Shown: positions 22,536-33,094 of the stretch, piece by piece
Position numbering within the stretch: position 1 is the stretch's first letter
Layout of the letters: each line of letters begins with the position of its first letter
Source: Xylogone sp. PMI_703
Taxonomy: Eukaryota; Ascomycota; Leotiomycetes
DNA: 64,000 nucleotides
Direction of reading: 5' to 3'
NCBI GenBank assembly: GCA_021399445.1
Contig: JAJTUQ010000004.1
Location: 3,286,001 to 3,350,000 of the forward strand
Made by a program: the position numbers and the translations under genes
Notes under the pieces: generated by a model
Told to the model about the DNA's origin: nothing
Databases searched by the model: none
Seen by the model: only the letters and a program-made list of their open reading frames with translations

Positions 22536-25132
22536 TCAAGAACTGAGCGCAAGGCATGCATCGACCGCTAGTCCAACCCTTGGATTCATTAGTAAAGCTT
22601 TATTTGGATGTATCTTGCTTGTCCTCTTACCTGCCCCCTTTTTGCACTACTACGTCGCTGATGATCTCTCTATCTAAATCTGGAAACATAGATGCAAGAG
22701 TCTCGACAACATTGGCGTGTTCTGCCCGCTGCAGTCTATGTGCCTCTGCAGCCTCTGCACTAGCCTGCCGTGCTGCAGCATCTTCAGCGCTCATCCTTTC
22801 TCGGGCGCTGTTTCCTTGTGGTGCAGTCCTTAAAGGACTTTGAGGACGATCAGTGCTAACTCTCGGCGAGGGTGTTAACCGTGGCGTATTTCCAGGAAGT
22901 GGTGTTCTTGCCGGCCCACTTTGAGACGAAGGACCATCTTCTGAGAATATTCGGCCGATCGAGGATAAAGGTTTTTGGATACTCCGAAGTAAACCACTCA
23001 TAGCTGCTTTTTCATCTGAACCACTTCCGCTCCCATTTTCGTCCTCATTTGAAGACATTGATTTTCGAGGAGCTGAAATCTCTGCTTCTATTGACTGCCG
23101 AGATGTTACTTCTGGGCGGCTTGGTCCAGACTTCTCTGAGATTCGAGTGGGGGAGTTTGCCAGTTCGATCTCTGCCTGGTGTTTCTCTGCAATGGCAGAA
23201 ACGGCGGCTTCCACGTTCTTCTCAAATTCCTCATCAGAAATGGTCAGAGAGGTACGATCTAGATTCTCAATGAATTGTATAGCACCCAGCTTGCCCGTAT
23301 TAGTAATATTTCTGAGGTACAAGTTAGTTGGGACCTACAAGAGACGAAAGATAATAACCAGCTTCTCCCCCAAGCTTTTCTTGATTCCTGAATCGCAGTA
23401 TGTACTGTACATTAGAAACCAGATGGTCGGGATTAGACTGAAGGACGACATATATGAGCAAGGGCATGAAAGAATCAGCAGAGGAGTCGGATTTAGAGTG
23501 CTTCAGTAGCCCTGCAATTAATTAGACATATAAGACAATAGTTCTGGATGAGACATACCAAAAATCACCTTACAACAGTTAAGTACACAGATTATTTTGT
23601 CCCGAGGCGCTCTATAAGTTTTTAGTTTCAGAAGTTCTGCCAGACATAACGGTTAGTTCAAAGCAATGCCCAAAAACATTGTAAAGCATTGTAAGATAAT
23701 CACCTTGTTGTGCAAGTACTAAGAAGCGTCTGCCGCTATCCCCAACTGGAGCAATATCTAAATGTTCCTCCCTTACCCATGAGTATATGCTTATTTTTTG
23801 AGCTAACACATCATCACGTTCTACGTCCTCTTGGTGTTGTCCCCTTCTTCCAGGACCCATAGGACGTTCACCACCCCTTTTCCTCGGCTTCGATCCAGGG
23901 AGTGGCTGGGGAGGCGGTATTGCCGGTGAAAAGGTTTGCGTATAGAGTCGATTCATTACCAGCTTCTCCATTCCTTCACGAGCATTATCAAATTCAGCAT
24001 CTGAAACTTCTCTCCAGACTTCACATTGGGCCATTTTATTGGTTATGAAAGCCAAGAAGTCACTGATTATCTTCACCTGCTCATGGACCATCCACTGTTT
24101 CTTGCCAAACTCTTGCAAAAATGATCTCAGAAACTTCGCAACTGGATCAGCCGTCTTGTGCCTCAACTGCTCCAAAAACCTATGGAAATCAAAGGGAAGA
24201 TCTGGTTCCGGTTCTGGTGCTGGAGGCTGTGGCCTATGTAGCGAGGCATTACTAGGACTTAATGGTAAATCCATACTTGAATACCGCTCTTCTACTGGCC
24301 TTGTGGGACTAAAGGCACCAGGTTTTGGCGGAACTGCAGGACCAATATCGCTATCTCCCGGGTCATCCGAGGATAATCGAAATTCTTGTAGGCTCTTAGC
24401 TACAGTAGGACTCAACGGCTCTAGACTCGATTTTCGTGGGGGATGTTGTATGGGATGGCCGAGCAGCGGTCCGGCAATCTCAAGTCGCGGTGACATCACT
24501 TCTTCATGGCCAGGTCCTTGACCTTCTTCACTAAATTGATCCATAATGCTTTGAATTTCTGAACTTGATCCTACTTCACGTTCATCTTCACTAACAGGTT
24601 GCCTCTCATCAAAACCTGCGTCCGATCTTGTGGGAGATCTAGGCGCTTCTGTCGTAAGAGCATAATTAGGTATGCCAGCGTCTCGAGATGGCGACCGCGA
24701 GAGCTCTTGAGAGGAAGTAGAAGTTGGCGGTGCTTGAGCTACAAACGTATTACTCCCAGTATATAGGCGTGGGAGAGAGACTTCTCCGGTAGGTGGCGCT
24801 TCTGGTTTTAAAGTCGCTGTAGATGATTCCATAGGGTCGATGGGATACGACGGCTCCGGTGATGGGGATACTTCGTCCATCGTAGGTGCTTCCGGCCTTC
24901 CCATGGTTGAGTCTTTCCCTTCCTTTGTTAACTCCGTAGGTATTGCTTGGACCGCCTCTTGTAGCTGAAGGGTTTCAACACTACCCGAGGCCTTCCGCTC
25001 AGCCTCTCCACCATCATGGCTACCCTGGGTGCTTCCTCCCAGACTTTTCTCATCTTCCGGGACTAAGCTAGATGATGTATTTGTGGGTTCATCCTCGCGA
25101 TTTGTATCCTCTTCTGACTGTCTGGGAGACAT
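22536..25132 (-). CDS. vps9: VPS9-domain guanine nucleotide exchange factor with C-terminal CUE domain
   Basis: Exchange factor expected to activate the Rab5-type GTPase (Vps21) in endosome and vacuole transport. Five exons: 23704-25132, 23559-23636, 23339-23511, 22631-23289, 22536-22578; 793 residues. The first 310 residues are Ser/Pro-rich and likely disordered. A helical bundle follows (about 312-400, PFDFHRFLEQLRHKTADPVA). The VPS9 domain (about 440-600) contains LKTYRAPRDKIICVLNCCKV, ADSFMPLLIYVVLQSNPDHL with the conserved Asp about D515, SNVQYI with Tyr about Y539, and GEAGYYLSSLLGAIQFIENL. The C-terminus is a CUE ubiquitin-binding domain, VVETLASMFPDLDREIISDV. It is completed only by a 43-nt last exon (GLAVDACLALSS) after a GTAAGA/TACTAATG/CCAAG intron. 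Without that exon the model would stop early. Divergent from the ASNSD1-like gene. Confidence 0.93.
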
Positions 25133-25654
25133 ACATCCGCGAGCGCCCCAAGCAGGCGTACACCGGTAGACTTGATATGCTTAGCGGGGTATTCGTTGAG
25201 ATGTGGACGTCGCAGGGCTTCGAGGATAGGCAATGTGCGACGGAAACAAAACGAACGTCAGAGGTATTCGGCGGTCAGGCATCTGGGCCTCACAGCTATG
25301 GGTTTGTCTATGGTGTTGGTCAGTGATCTTCCTAGGTTATATAGTCTGGAAGCCACCAAGTCATAGGGTAGGGGACTTCTCTACCTTGGTACTTAAGCTT
25401 TACCAATAGCGGGCGCGCATGTGAGAAGCGAGGTAGCCAACGGTTATGGCTGCCGGAAAGTAGCCGGACAGGTTTATAAATAGACTGGTAGGTATTCCGT
25501 CCGGTTTGTTCTTGTTTGAACCCCAGTCTCGCCTGCACAAAATTCCATGTAGGCTACCAATCGCCTCTAGTACAATACAATAAACTCGATCGAAAATGTT
25601 TGACAAAAGCACAACGTGATCTCTACTCGTTGTCCGGGGGTTGGAACACTTGAG
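25133..25654. promoter_or_regulatory. Divergent promoter region between vps9 and the ASNSD1-like gene
   Basis: About 520 bp between the two ATGs, so one short shared region must drive both genes. Short open frames here are not convincing. No TATA box recognised. Confidence 0.5.
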
Positions 25655-27568
25655 ATGTGTGGTATATTTGCTTCGGTTTCCACTCGAGCATGTCAACACC
25701 AGAGCGGTGAGCTTAGAGAACTTCTCCGCAGTAGAGGTCCCGATCATATTGGACAAGTCCAATCAAAGGCTACCATCAAGGATGGAGCCACATACTGGTT
25801 ATCGTTTACGTCCACAGTATTGGCTCTGAGAGGGGGGCATCTAACGCAGCAGCCTTTTGAATCTCCCACTGGTAACTCTGTGCTCTGCTGGAACGGTGAA
25901 GCATGGAGGGTTGGCCAAGGCATCGTGGAAGGTAACGATGGACAAGTTATATTCGATCTTCTTCTTAGTGCTATCTCTTGTAATGAGTTAGTATCGGATT
26001 CAAGGATAGCTGTTCTTGAAGTTCTTAAGAGCATTGCTGGCCCCTTTGCATTCTTTCTTTACGACGGAATTCATAAGCAAATATATTTTGGACGTGACCG
26101 GCTGGGCCGCCGGTCACTTCTCTATAACACTTCTCAATATCCTGAATCATTAGAATTTGCTAGCGTTGGGGATTCCGCAAGTGGTAATTGGCAAGAGGTT
26201 GAAGCCGACGGGATCTACATCCTATCATTTACAGATGGACCTTTATTCTCTCATGACCGGATAGAAGGTCCTATTTCATTAAACTCCATATCTTCGATAC
26301 TCAGGGTGGCATGGGGATCACCAGCCGCCAATTCCGAGGTAAGGATAATTTATCAAAGTTATATTTCTCATCTCTACGGAGGACTCTTCAAGGTGGGTAC
26401 TTGATATACTAATCAATACTCAGCAGACACTATCAATAGGACAGTTCAACAGAGATATTCCAGACCGCGCCTACAGCTTAAGTGCCGATTCCCCATCGGT
26501 AGCTGACCTTAAGCACCAGCTGCATGAATCTCTCAAACTCAGGCTTCTTAATATACCTGTACCACCAGGGCTAGACCAGAGCCACAATGCACGTGCTGCA
26601 GTCCTATTCTCGGGTGGTCTTGACTGTTCTGTCTTAGCACGCATGGCGCATGATATCGTCCCGGCAGATCAGGAGATTGATCTATTAAATGTTGCTTTCG
26701 AAAATCCTCGAGTTGTACAGGCTGCAGCAAAAGCTGCTGGCAAACAATCACAGGCACTACATATCTCTCCTTATGAAGCTTGTCCGGACAGAGAAACCGG
26801 TAGGAAAGCATTTAGAGAACTCCGGGTCGTTTGTCCAGGTAGGAAATGGCGATTTATTGCTGTATGTCTATATCCTAGTACGAAGTAGTCAGTGCTGAGC
26901 AATTACAGATCGATGTGCCATATACCGAAACAGTTGAACATAGATCGCGAGTTATAAACTTGATACGACCTCATCAAACTGAGATGGACCTTTCAATAGC
27001 ATACGCTCTATATTTCTCCGCTCGTGGCATTGGGACAGCATCAGTTACTCAAGAAGATAGCGGCATCTCATATGCAACGACAGCCCGAGTTCTTCTCTCT
27101 GGCCTAGGTGCCGATGAACTATTCGGTGGCTATACACGCCATGCAACCGCTTTCAGCAGGCGCGGATTGCCCGGCCTTCTTGATGAGATTGAGCTAGATG
27201 TTGGCAGACTAGGAAAGAGGAACTTGGGCAGAGATGACCGCGTAATATCACACTGGGGAAGAGAAGTGCGTTTTCCATACCTGGATGAGTCACTTGTAAA
27301 ATGGGCAGTTGAGAGGCCGATCTGGGAGAAATGCAGCTTCCATGAAGACATCACAAACGAGATACCTCAATTCGAACCTGGTAAAAGGGTTCTTCGTTTA
27401 CTAGCTGATGAGCTTGGAATGCACAACGTCTCCAAGGAGAAGAAGCGGGCAGTGAGTAAACCGATTTTAGCAACATAAACTGAAGCTAACTTATCCTAGA
27501 TCCAATTTGGGACAAGAACAGCAAAGATGGAAATAGGGAAAACAAAAGGGACCCATCTTATATCTTAA
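25655..27568 (+). CDS. Asparagine synthetase domain-containing protein (ASNSD1-like)
   Basis: Resembles the eukaryotic ASNSD1 group: an N-terminal class II glutamine amidotransferase fold joined to an asparagine-synthetase/PP-loop domain. True asparagine synthetase activity of this group is not established, as far as I know. Four exons: 25655-26338, 26424-26861, 26909-27451, 27500-27568; 577 residues. The ATG at 25655 gives MCGIFASVS, placing the nucleophile Cys at position 2. Amidotransferase landmarks include LRSRGPDH, LCWNGEAW and GPFAFFLYDG...FGRDRLGRRSLL. The PP-loop is FSGGLDCSVLA (S291-G-G-L-D295), followed by CPGRKWRFIAIDVPYTETV, PHQTEMDLSIAYALYFSARG, LLSGLGADELFGGYTRH and VRFPYLDE. 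The C-terminus KKRAIQFGTRTAKME fits the family. Exon 2 has two possible acceptors three bases apart (CAGCAG at 26421-26426), differing by one Gln. Confidence 0.93.
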
Positions 27569-28291
27569 GAGATTTGTGTACGGGGCTATGATGATAGAAA
27601 GATACTGCTGAGTTGTTCCGTAAAACTTATCTGTGTGTTTCTACGGCGTAGTAACCTAGATAAGGACTATTTTCTAGCGAAAATATATTCAGACAACAGT
27701 GATGCAGCAAAGGCAAGTCTGAGCCAGTTGAAATCTACTATTTCGATGTATGCTTAATTCCAGCTAGCTACAACTAGCTACAATGAAGGTATGGGTTTAA
27801 GAAACCCTTCTTTCACGACAGAGTGTGCATTGGCGATGTCTTATAATGTCAATAGAAGATGGAAATATCTGTACGCAATACTTGGATACTTGTAAATACA
27901 CGTGATATCGGCATGGTCTCGATGTTTGCAGATCGCAACCCCTCTCGAAGGTTATTATTATTCCCGCACCAATCATTCCTCTGGAGCTACCCCGGCAAGT
28001 CCAAGAAATCGACCAAGCTTCTCCACATTCTCCCCATTTCCCAACTTTATAACTGCGAAAGCGGGAAAATGGGGTCAAGTATCGCGAGATTCCCTTTGGT
28101 GGAAATTTTAATACCTAGATCATGCTGACAGGTAGGCGCATTTTTTCATTTTAAATCTCTCCGCCTCCGCAAACGCGGTAAGGGTTCTCTAGCAAGAATA
28201 TATATATATCCGGAGCCCTCTTTCCGAACTCTAGAATATTGATTACACAATATTCCTCTTTAATGAATTCGCATTCCAGGGCGTGTACAGC
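27569..28291. other. Intergenic region and galactanase promoter
   Basis: About 720 bp between two plus-strand genes. The 3' half carries a TATA-like run and a short upstream reading frame, both listed separately. No other gene seen. Confidence 0.5.
28197..28209 (+). promoter_or_regulatory. TATA-like element of the galactanase gene
   Basis: An uninterrupted AATATATATATAT run about 85-95 bp before the galactanase ATG, a reasonable place for a fungal TATA box. Sequence seen directly; function inferred from position. Confidence 0.5.
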
Positions 28292-28310
28292 ATGCGTTTC
28301 TGTACTTTAA
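28263..28310 (+). promoter_or_regulatory. Upstream ORF overlapping the galactanase start
   Basis: ATG at 28263 opens a 15-codon frame (MNSHSRACTACVSVL) that stops at 28310, past the galactanase ATG at 28292 and out of frame with it. If the transcript starts upstream of 28263 it would lower translation of the enzyme. The transcription start is unknown. Confidence 0.4.
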
Positions 28311-29545
28311 TTTGCTGGGCTCTGCCATTTGTGGCAGCTGTGCCAACACAGTCGTCTAAGTATATAGCTACTAACATGTCAATCTGAGCCGCGCTAATGC
28401 ACCTATAGCTTGCATCACCCAGCGCCATTCTTCTACAGAGGTCACGATTTGAGTTCCTTAAAACAAATGCAAGATGCCGGGTACATATATAAAGATACAG
28501 AGCGCCATAATGCAACGAGACCTGCAGAAGATATCCTCGGTGATGGAGGAATGAACACTGTACGGCTTCGAATATGGGTCAATCCGGAAGGAGGCATAAA
28601 TGGACTCCCATATACCATTGACCTTGCTCGACAATTCCAAAGGAAGGGCTATAAGATATATCTGGATTTTCACTTTTCGTAAGCAATTGCTATTCACTGG
28701 AAGTACCTTCTCTAATCGAAGTTAGGGATTCATGGGCAGACCCTAACAAACAGCCGCCGCCAGCAGCATGGCCTACGACTTTAGGGCCACTGGCATCTAC
28801 ACTTCGAAAATACGTGAAAGACACCCTAGTCTCATTCAAAAAGGCCGGCATTGACCTCACACTGGTCGCTCTTGGAAACGAGATCCGTCATGGCCTACTT
28901 TGGCCCCTAGGATACACAGATGTAGACATTGAACCTTGGTCAGCTCTGGTAAAGAACTTTACAAACTTGGCTTTCTTGTGGAAGGCTGCCAGAGCCGGCG
29001 TTGACGATGCAATCCATGCTGGCGTTCCAAAACCGCAAGTCCTCATCCATATTGACGATGGCTGGAACCTGACCCTACAACAACGGTGGTTTGGTGCTTT
29101 GACGGAAAATGGTGTCCCTACCAGTGCTTGGGATGTATTTGGATTCAGCTTCTATCCATTCTACGGAACGGCTGCAACTTTCGCCAACCTTAGACAGACG
29201 GTGAATACCATCGCGGAGGAGTACCGTAAACCAATCCAGGTGGTAGAGACAGACTATCCTGCAATCTGTACTGGAAAGTACAACCCAATTCCACCATCCT
29301 CAGAGCCCGAAATTCCATATAGCATTGCTGGACAGACAGAATGGACAGACGATGTCATCTCGATTGTTAAACAGATCCCCTATGGACTCGGAAGGGGAGT
29401 GCACTACTGGGAGCCCGCGTGGTTGAATGCAACTAGTCTTGGGAGCGCATGTGAGGATGCCATATTGTTTTCTCCTGACTACACTAGTACAACAATTGTT
29501 GGATACTCCAGGAGTTCTGTAAATATATTTAAGTATAGAGGATAA
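28292..29545 (+). CDS. galA: Secreted arabinogalactan endo-1,4-beta-galactanase (GH53)
   Basis: Extracellular glycoside hydrolase family 53 enzyme that cuts beta-1,4-galactan side chains of type I arabinogalactan and pectin. Three exons: 28292-28359, 28409-28678, 28726-29545; 385 residues. The N-terminus MRFCTLICWALPFVAAVP is a signal peptide, probably cleaved near residues 16-20. The short introns (49 and 47 nt) have clear ends; the second junction restores DFHFSDSWADP. GH53 landmarks: PFFYRGHDLSSLKQMQDAG, NTVRLRIWVNP, and ALGNEIRHGLLWP with the acid/base E165. Then come HIDDGWN, DVFGFSFYPFYG, QVVETDYPA with the nucleophile E287, and GRGVHYWEPAWL. Length is slightly above the common ~350. 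Promoter has a TATA-like run and an overlapping upstream ORF. No carbohydrate-binding module. Confidence 0.95.
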
Positions 29546-30409
29546 GGAGGGAGCTGGATATCCAATTATCAGGTACTCCCCGCGAACACAACCTGACTAC
29601 AAAGTTGTGCAGTCAGACTGATCGCGAGGATAAGGAGATTGTATATAGCTTCAACCGTTAAAGGGACATAATATACTTAGTATATTGATTGATAGATCCT
29701 CAATAAAGGATAGTAATGACTACTCCTTGCCTTTTTTGATGTTGGTGGTTGACATGTTACGAATTACCTTACTTTTCAGGGAGGTGATCGTCGCAGGAGC
29801 AGCTAGCGAAACAGAAGATTAGGCTGTCACGGCTGTGCATTACGCGACCACATACAGTAGCTCAAACATATAGTAAGACCAACTTCGCACTCTTCACGAA
29901 GCATCCTGAAGTTTTGTTAGCTTTTGACAGAGAAGTGTAATTCATCGATATTTCTAGAGGAAACCTCTTTTGGATTTCCCATGCCAGATTTCGTTCAGCC
30001 ACCCGTGGACTAGCGTCTCTGCCAAGGTTACGGATTAGGCCAATCCAAGTGTAGATCATCATCGTGGGACGCATCCGGGAAACCAGTACTCACGTCATAT
30101 ATTTCCTGAGTGCCACCTTGCTTTTGTGTCCTTTGCCCTAGATTTCTTGAGCGATTAGCCAATATGGTGTTCGATCTTCAAAGGCGCCAGCTTGTGCGAG
30201 CAGTGAATACCAAATACATTTACGGCAGCATTGTAAGTGGCCCTCGACGTTGGAAGTCTATGACGCGCAAGGGCAGAGCCACCGAACGCAGCCCAGACCC
30301 AGTCTAGTGTTTGCACATTAAAACTTCCAAACGCTCTTGCTGATATCCAAATTCTGCCTAATAACAGCCTCTTTTACATGCTATTATTGCTCTCATAGAA
30401 CTTGTCACT
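29546..30409. other. Intergenic region upstream of the Mpv17-type gene
   Basis: About 860 bp between two plus-strand genes. A 65-codon frame at 30110-30307 has no recognisable domain and is not called. Presumably 3' sequence of the galactanase transcript and the promoter of the next gene. Confidence 0.45.
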
Positions 30410-31283
30410 ATGTCGAGGCTCGTAGCTAAGTTCAATAGCTACTATGCCGACCGCCCTCGTAAGATAGCTCTTATCTGATAACCAACACAATGCCTTCATA
30501 AACACTGACACGATTTCTAGTTCTCACTATGATGGTTTCCAATGCCATCTTGGCAGGCATTGCAGACACCGTAGCTCAGTCTATAACGGCCATCAGACAA
30601 AGGTCGCTGAGACAGAAGGCGTGGAGGGAAGACCCTGTCTCTATTGAAATACATGAGCTGGATAGGAAGAATCCCTTAACCGAACATGAACTCATCCCAG
30701 AATCAAAAGACCTGCCTCCGCCATTCAACTTTGAACGATTGACTCGATTCATGGCCTATGGCTTGGGTATGGCGCCGATTCAGTTCAAGTGGTTCCAGTT
30801 CCTATCTCGAGCTTTTCCTATTACAAAGACAGCTGGAGTTGTGCCAGCCATGAAGAGAGTTGCTTTTGATCAACTTATTTTCGCACCTTGTGGTAGGCAT
30901 ATATTACCACCCAGGAAACGTTTTAGTGTGCTAATGGCTCTTAGGAATTGCTTTCTTCTTTACCGTCATGACGGTCGCAGAAGGTGGTAACAGGCGAGCA
31001 GTTGCTCACAAGCTACGCGATATGTATATTCCAACACTTAAGGCCAATTACCTTCTCTGGCCGGCGGTGCAGATAATCAATTTCCGACTTATGCCTGTTC
31101 AGTTTCAGCTTGTGAGTTGATACGCTGCTAGGTACTGCTGATGAATATCTACTGATTTGAATATAGCCGTTTGTCTCGACTGTCGGTATTGCCTGGACAG
31201 CTTATCTCTCTCTCACGAATGCCGCTGAAGATGTCATGGATGCACGATCAGCTCCTCATACGCCGCGCATTCAATTAACATAA
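30410..31283 (+). CDS. Mpv17/PMP22 family membrane protein
   Basis: Four-helix channel-like protein of mitochondrial inner or peroxisomal membrane; yeast Sym1 and mammalian Mpv17/PXMP2 are the reference relatives. Four exons: 30410-30458, 30521-30892, 30945-31111, 31167-31283; 234 residues. The N-terminus MSRLVAKFNSYYADRPLLTM and AILAGIADTVAQ are the classic family start. Between helix 1 and helix 2 lies a charged insert of about 40 residues, as in other fungal relatives. The signature follows: RLTRFMAYGLGMAPIQFKWF, RVAFDQLIFAPCGIAFFF, and YIPTLKANYLLWPAVQIINF with the diagnostic N-Y-x-x-W-P, then FRLMPVQFQLPFVSTVGIAW. Introns 1 and 2 interrupt codons and restore the family motifs exactly. 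Which organelle cannot be decided here. Convergent with sem1. Confidence 0.94.
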
Positions 31284-31839
31284 CTCGGAAGAAATATTGA
31301 TGCAACCATAAACGGACTGGATTGAATATGAATATTATTGTATGCAGTAACAGGCGTTTTGGATCACGGCAGGCGGGAGGAAACATTCATAAGTTGGTAA
31401 CATCACTGTAACAGTAACGATAAGTAACGGGTGGTATCGTGTTGCACGGATTCTAGGTTAGATTTATTTTCTCGAAACATTCCATCCTGTGTTAAAATTT
31501 TTGATCTGGGTTAATTTCTCGTGCAATAGCACTCGCAATATACTGCTCAGGCTCTGCGGGCCGATTGGGTCATCGCTTTGGATATGGGCCAAATAGATGC
31601 AATCGCTCATATGATCTGGTTTGATCCATCATAGCCAATTCCTGCGCGGGATGGCCGTTTATAGTGGATTATACAAGCCTTCTAACAAGGTAGTGCTCTA
31701 CATGTATACCAACAATGGCCATCTTTAAGCCCTTTGATTTGGTGTTATTGAATGCCTGTGATGTCCATTTGTATGCTACCAGCGAGAAGCCGCCCATTTG
31801 TGTATCCGAACTCCATTACTATTTCTATACATGTGTCCT
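31284..31839. other. Convergent intergenic region
   Basis: About 560 bp between the stops of the Mpv17-type gene and sem1; presumably 3' untranslated sequence. Nothing else seen. Confidence 0.5.
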
Positions 31840-32291
31840 TCAACGTTTCTTGCTAGCCTCGACCTTCTTCAGCTCTTCTCTGATGTAATTGTCAGCAACT
31901 TCTGATTCCAAGAGGATTCTTTGGACGTTCCGAGTAGTAAACATACTTTAGCTGTGCTGAAAACTCGTCGCTTGTATCATCATCGTCCCAGCTTTCCTCC
32001 CATAAATGTGTACTGTCACCAGGAACTTCGGTATCTTCTTGCGTCCAGTCTATGAATAACCAAACAGTCAGCAGGTATACCACACACTATTTCGCCACCA
32101 AACAAAACCAACTCTCAAAGGAGAACCTCTGTAATGATCCGGAATCACATACTTTCTACCGGGAAATCTTCAAATTCGTCATCTTCTTCTAGAGCAGCGG
32201 CTGGCTTGGGATCCTTGCTCGAATCGGCAGGTTTCTCTGATGTGGTTGCTTTTGCCGTGGATACGGCGCCAGAAGCTGGTGCTGCTGACAT
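31840..32291 (-). CDS. sem1: 26S proteasome regulatory subunit Sem1/Dss1 (Rpn15)
   Basis: Small acidic, intrinsically disordered subunit of the proteasome lid. In other organisms it is shared with TREX-2 and BRCA2-type complexes. Three exons: 32153-32291, 31947-32049, 31840-31879; 93 residues. The Ala/Ser/Lys-rich N-terminus is followed by two acidic-aromatic segments that define the family, DDEFEDFPVE and HLWEESWDDDDTSDEFSAQL, and the C-terminal helix KEELKKVEASKKR. The first junction yields FPVENWTQED, so the residue usually Asp before Trp is Asn as spliced here. The last exon is only 40 nt and carries the end of the C-terminal helix. Exon structure is certain from frame and family fit. Divergent from iml2 with about 800 bp between starts. 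Confidence 0.95.
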
Positions 32292-33094
32292 TGTGATAGT
32301 GTAGATATGTAGAGGGAGAAGTGGAGTGGGCGTCACGAATAGCTGCGGTGGGCGATGAACTCGAATGGGTGTTTAGTTGAGAATACAGTAGATTGAGTGT
32401 TTGGACACTTTGATGAGCAAGCTTCTAGCACTCGTTGTTGAAGCTCCGGGTGGGTGATGTCGCAAGCGACAAATCGGCCGAATGCTAGCCTTGTGGCTGA
32501 AAATAATAGCCGGACCTCGTTAGACTGGTACACGTATATGTAAGGACCACTACTTTTTCCCGTCATACTGAGCTTGCCAACCACCCCAGGGTGCCTGATT
32601 GCCAGTGTACTCCGGATTTGGTATTTTAAGAGGCTGAATAATGACGAAGTCGCATTAAGTCCGGGCTGAGTAAAGGAGGTAAGTGGCTTCGCCTCAAACA
32701 CGTCTTCCACCTCTTTGTTAGCAGCAATTGCTTTTACTTCTCAGCTACCATGGAGACACACGACATCTCTCCTGTTTATTTACCTTGACTGAGAGGAATT
32801 CTACAGTTTTGGTCTCTTTTTGCCACTCTTCCCGGGCCGAGAGAGTCAGGTACGGGTCACAAGCCTGCTTCTTCTGGCTGCTCCATACCGGTATCTTATC
32901 CGCCAAATATCCCGCATAGTCGGAGTTCCGCTTCTATCTCCATATTTCAATCTTCTCTTCTTCTCCCTTAATTTACATTCTTTACTCTAATTCTGATACT
33001 ACTTTTCGGTTTTACTGCCCCCGGAGCTGGATGTTTTGGTAGATGACGTTGCAATTGACGAAACTTCGTTTCCTAGTATCGTACACACGCAAAG
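32292..33094. promoter_or_regulatory. Divergent promoter region of sem1 and iml2
   Basis: About 800 bp between two start codons. A 125-codon frame at 32333-32710 (-) is not convincing as protein. At 32819-32827 the minus strand reads AGTGGCAAA, one base from the yeast proteasome element GGTGGCAAA. Just before iml2 there are two TGACG words (33045-33060). Confidence 0.5.

Noticed and set aside
24039..24521. 160-codon frame on the plus strand opposite vps9
   Set aside because: Shadow of the Ser/Pro-rich vps9 N-terminus; no start context or homology.
32333..32710. 125-codon frame upstream of sem1
   Set aside because: Lies in the divergent promoter; no domain and begins away from any good start context.
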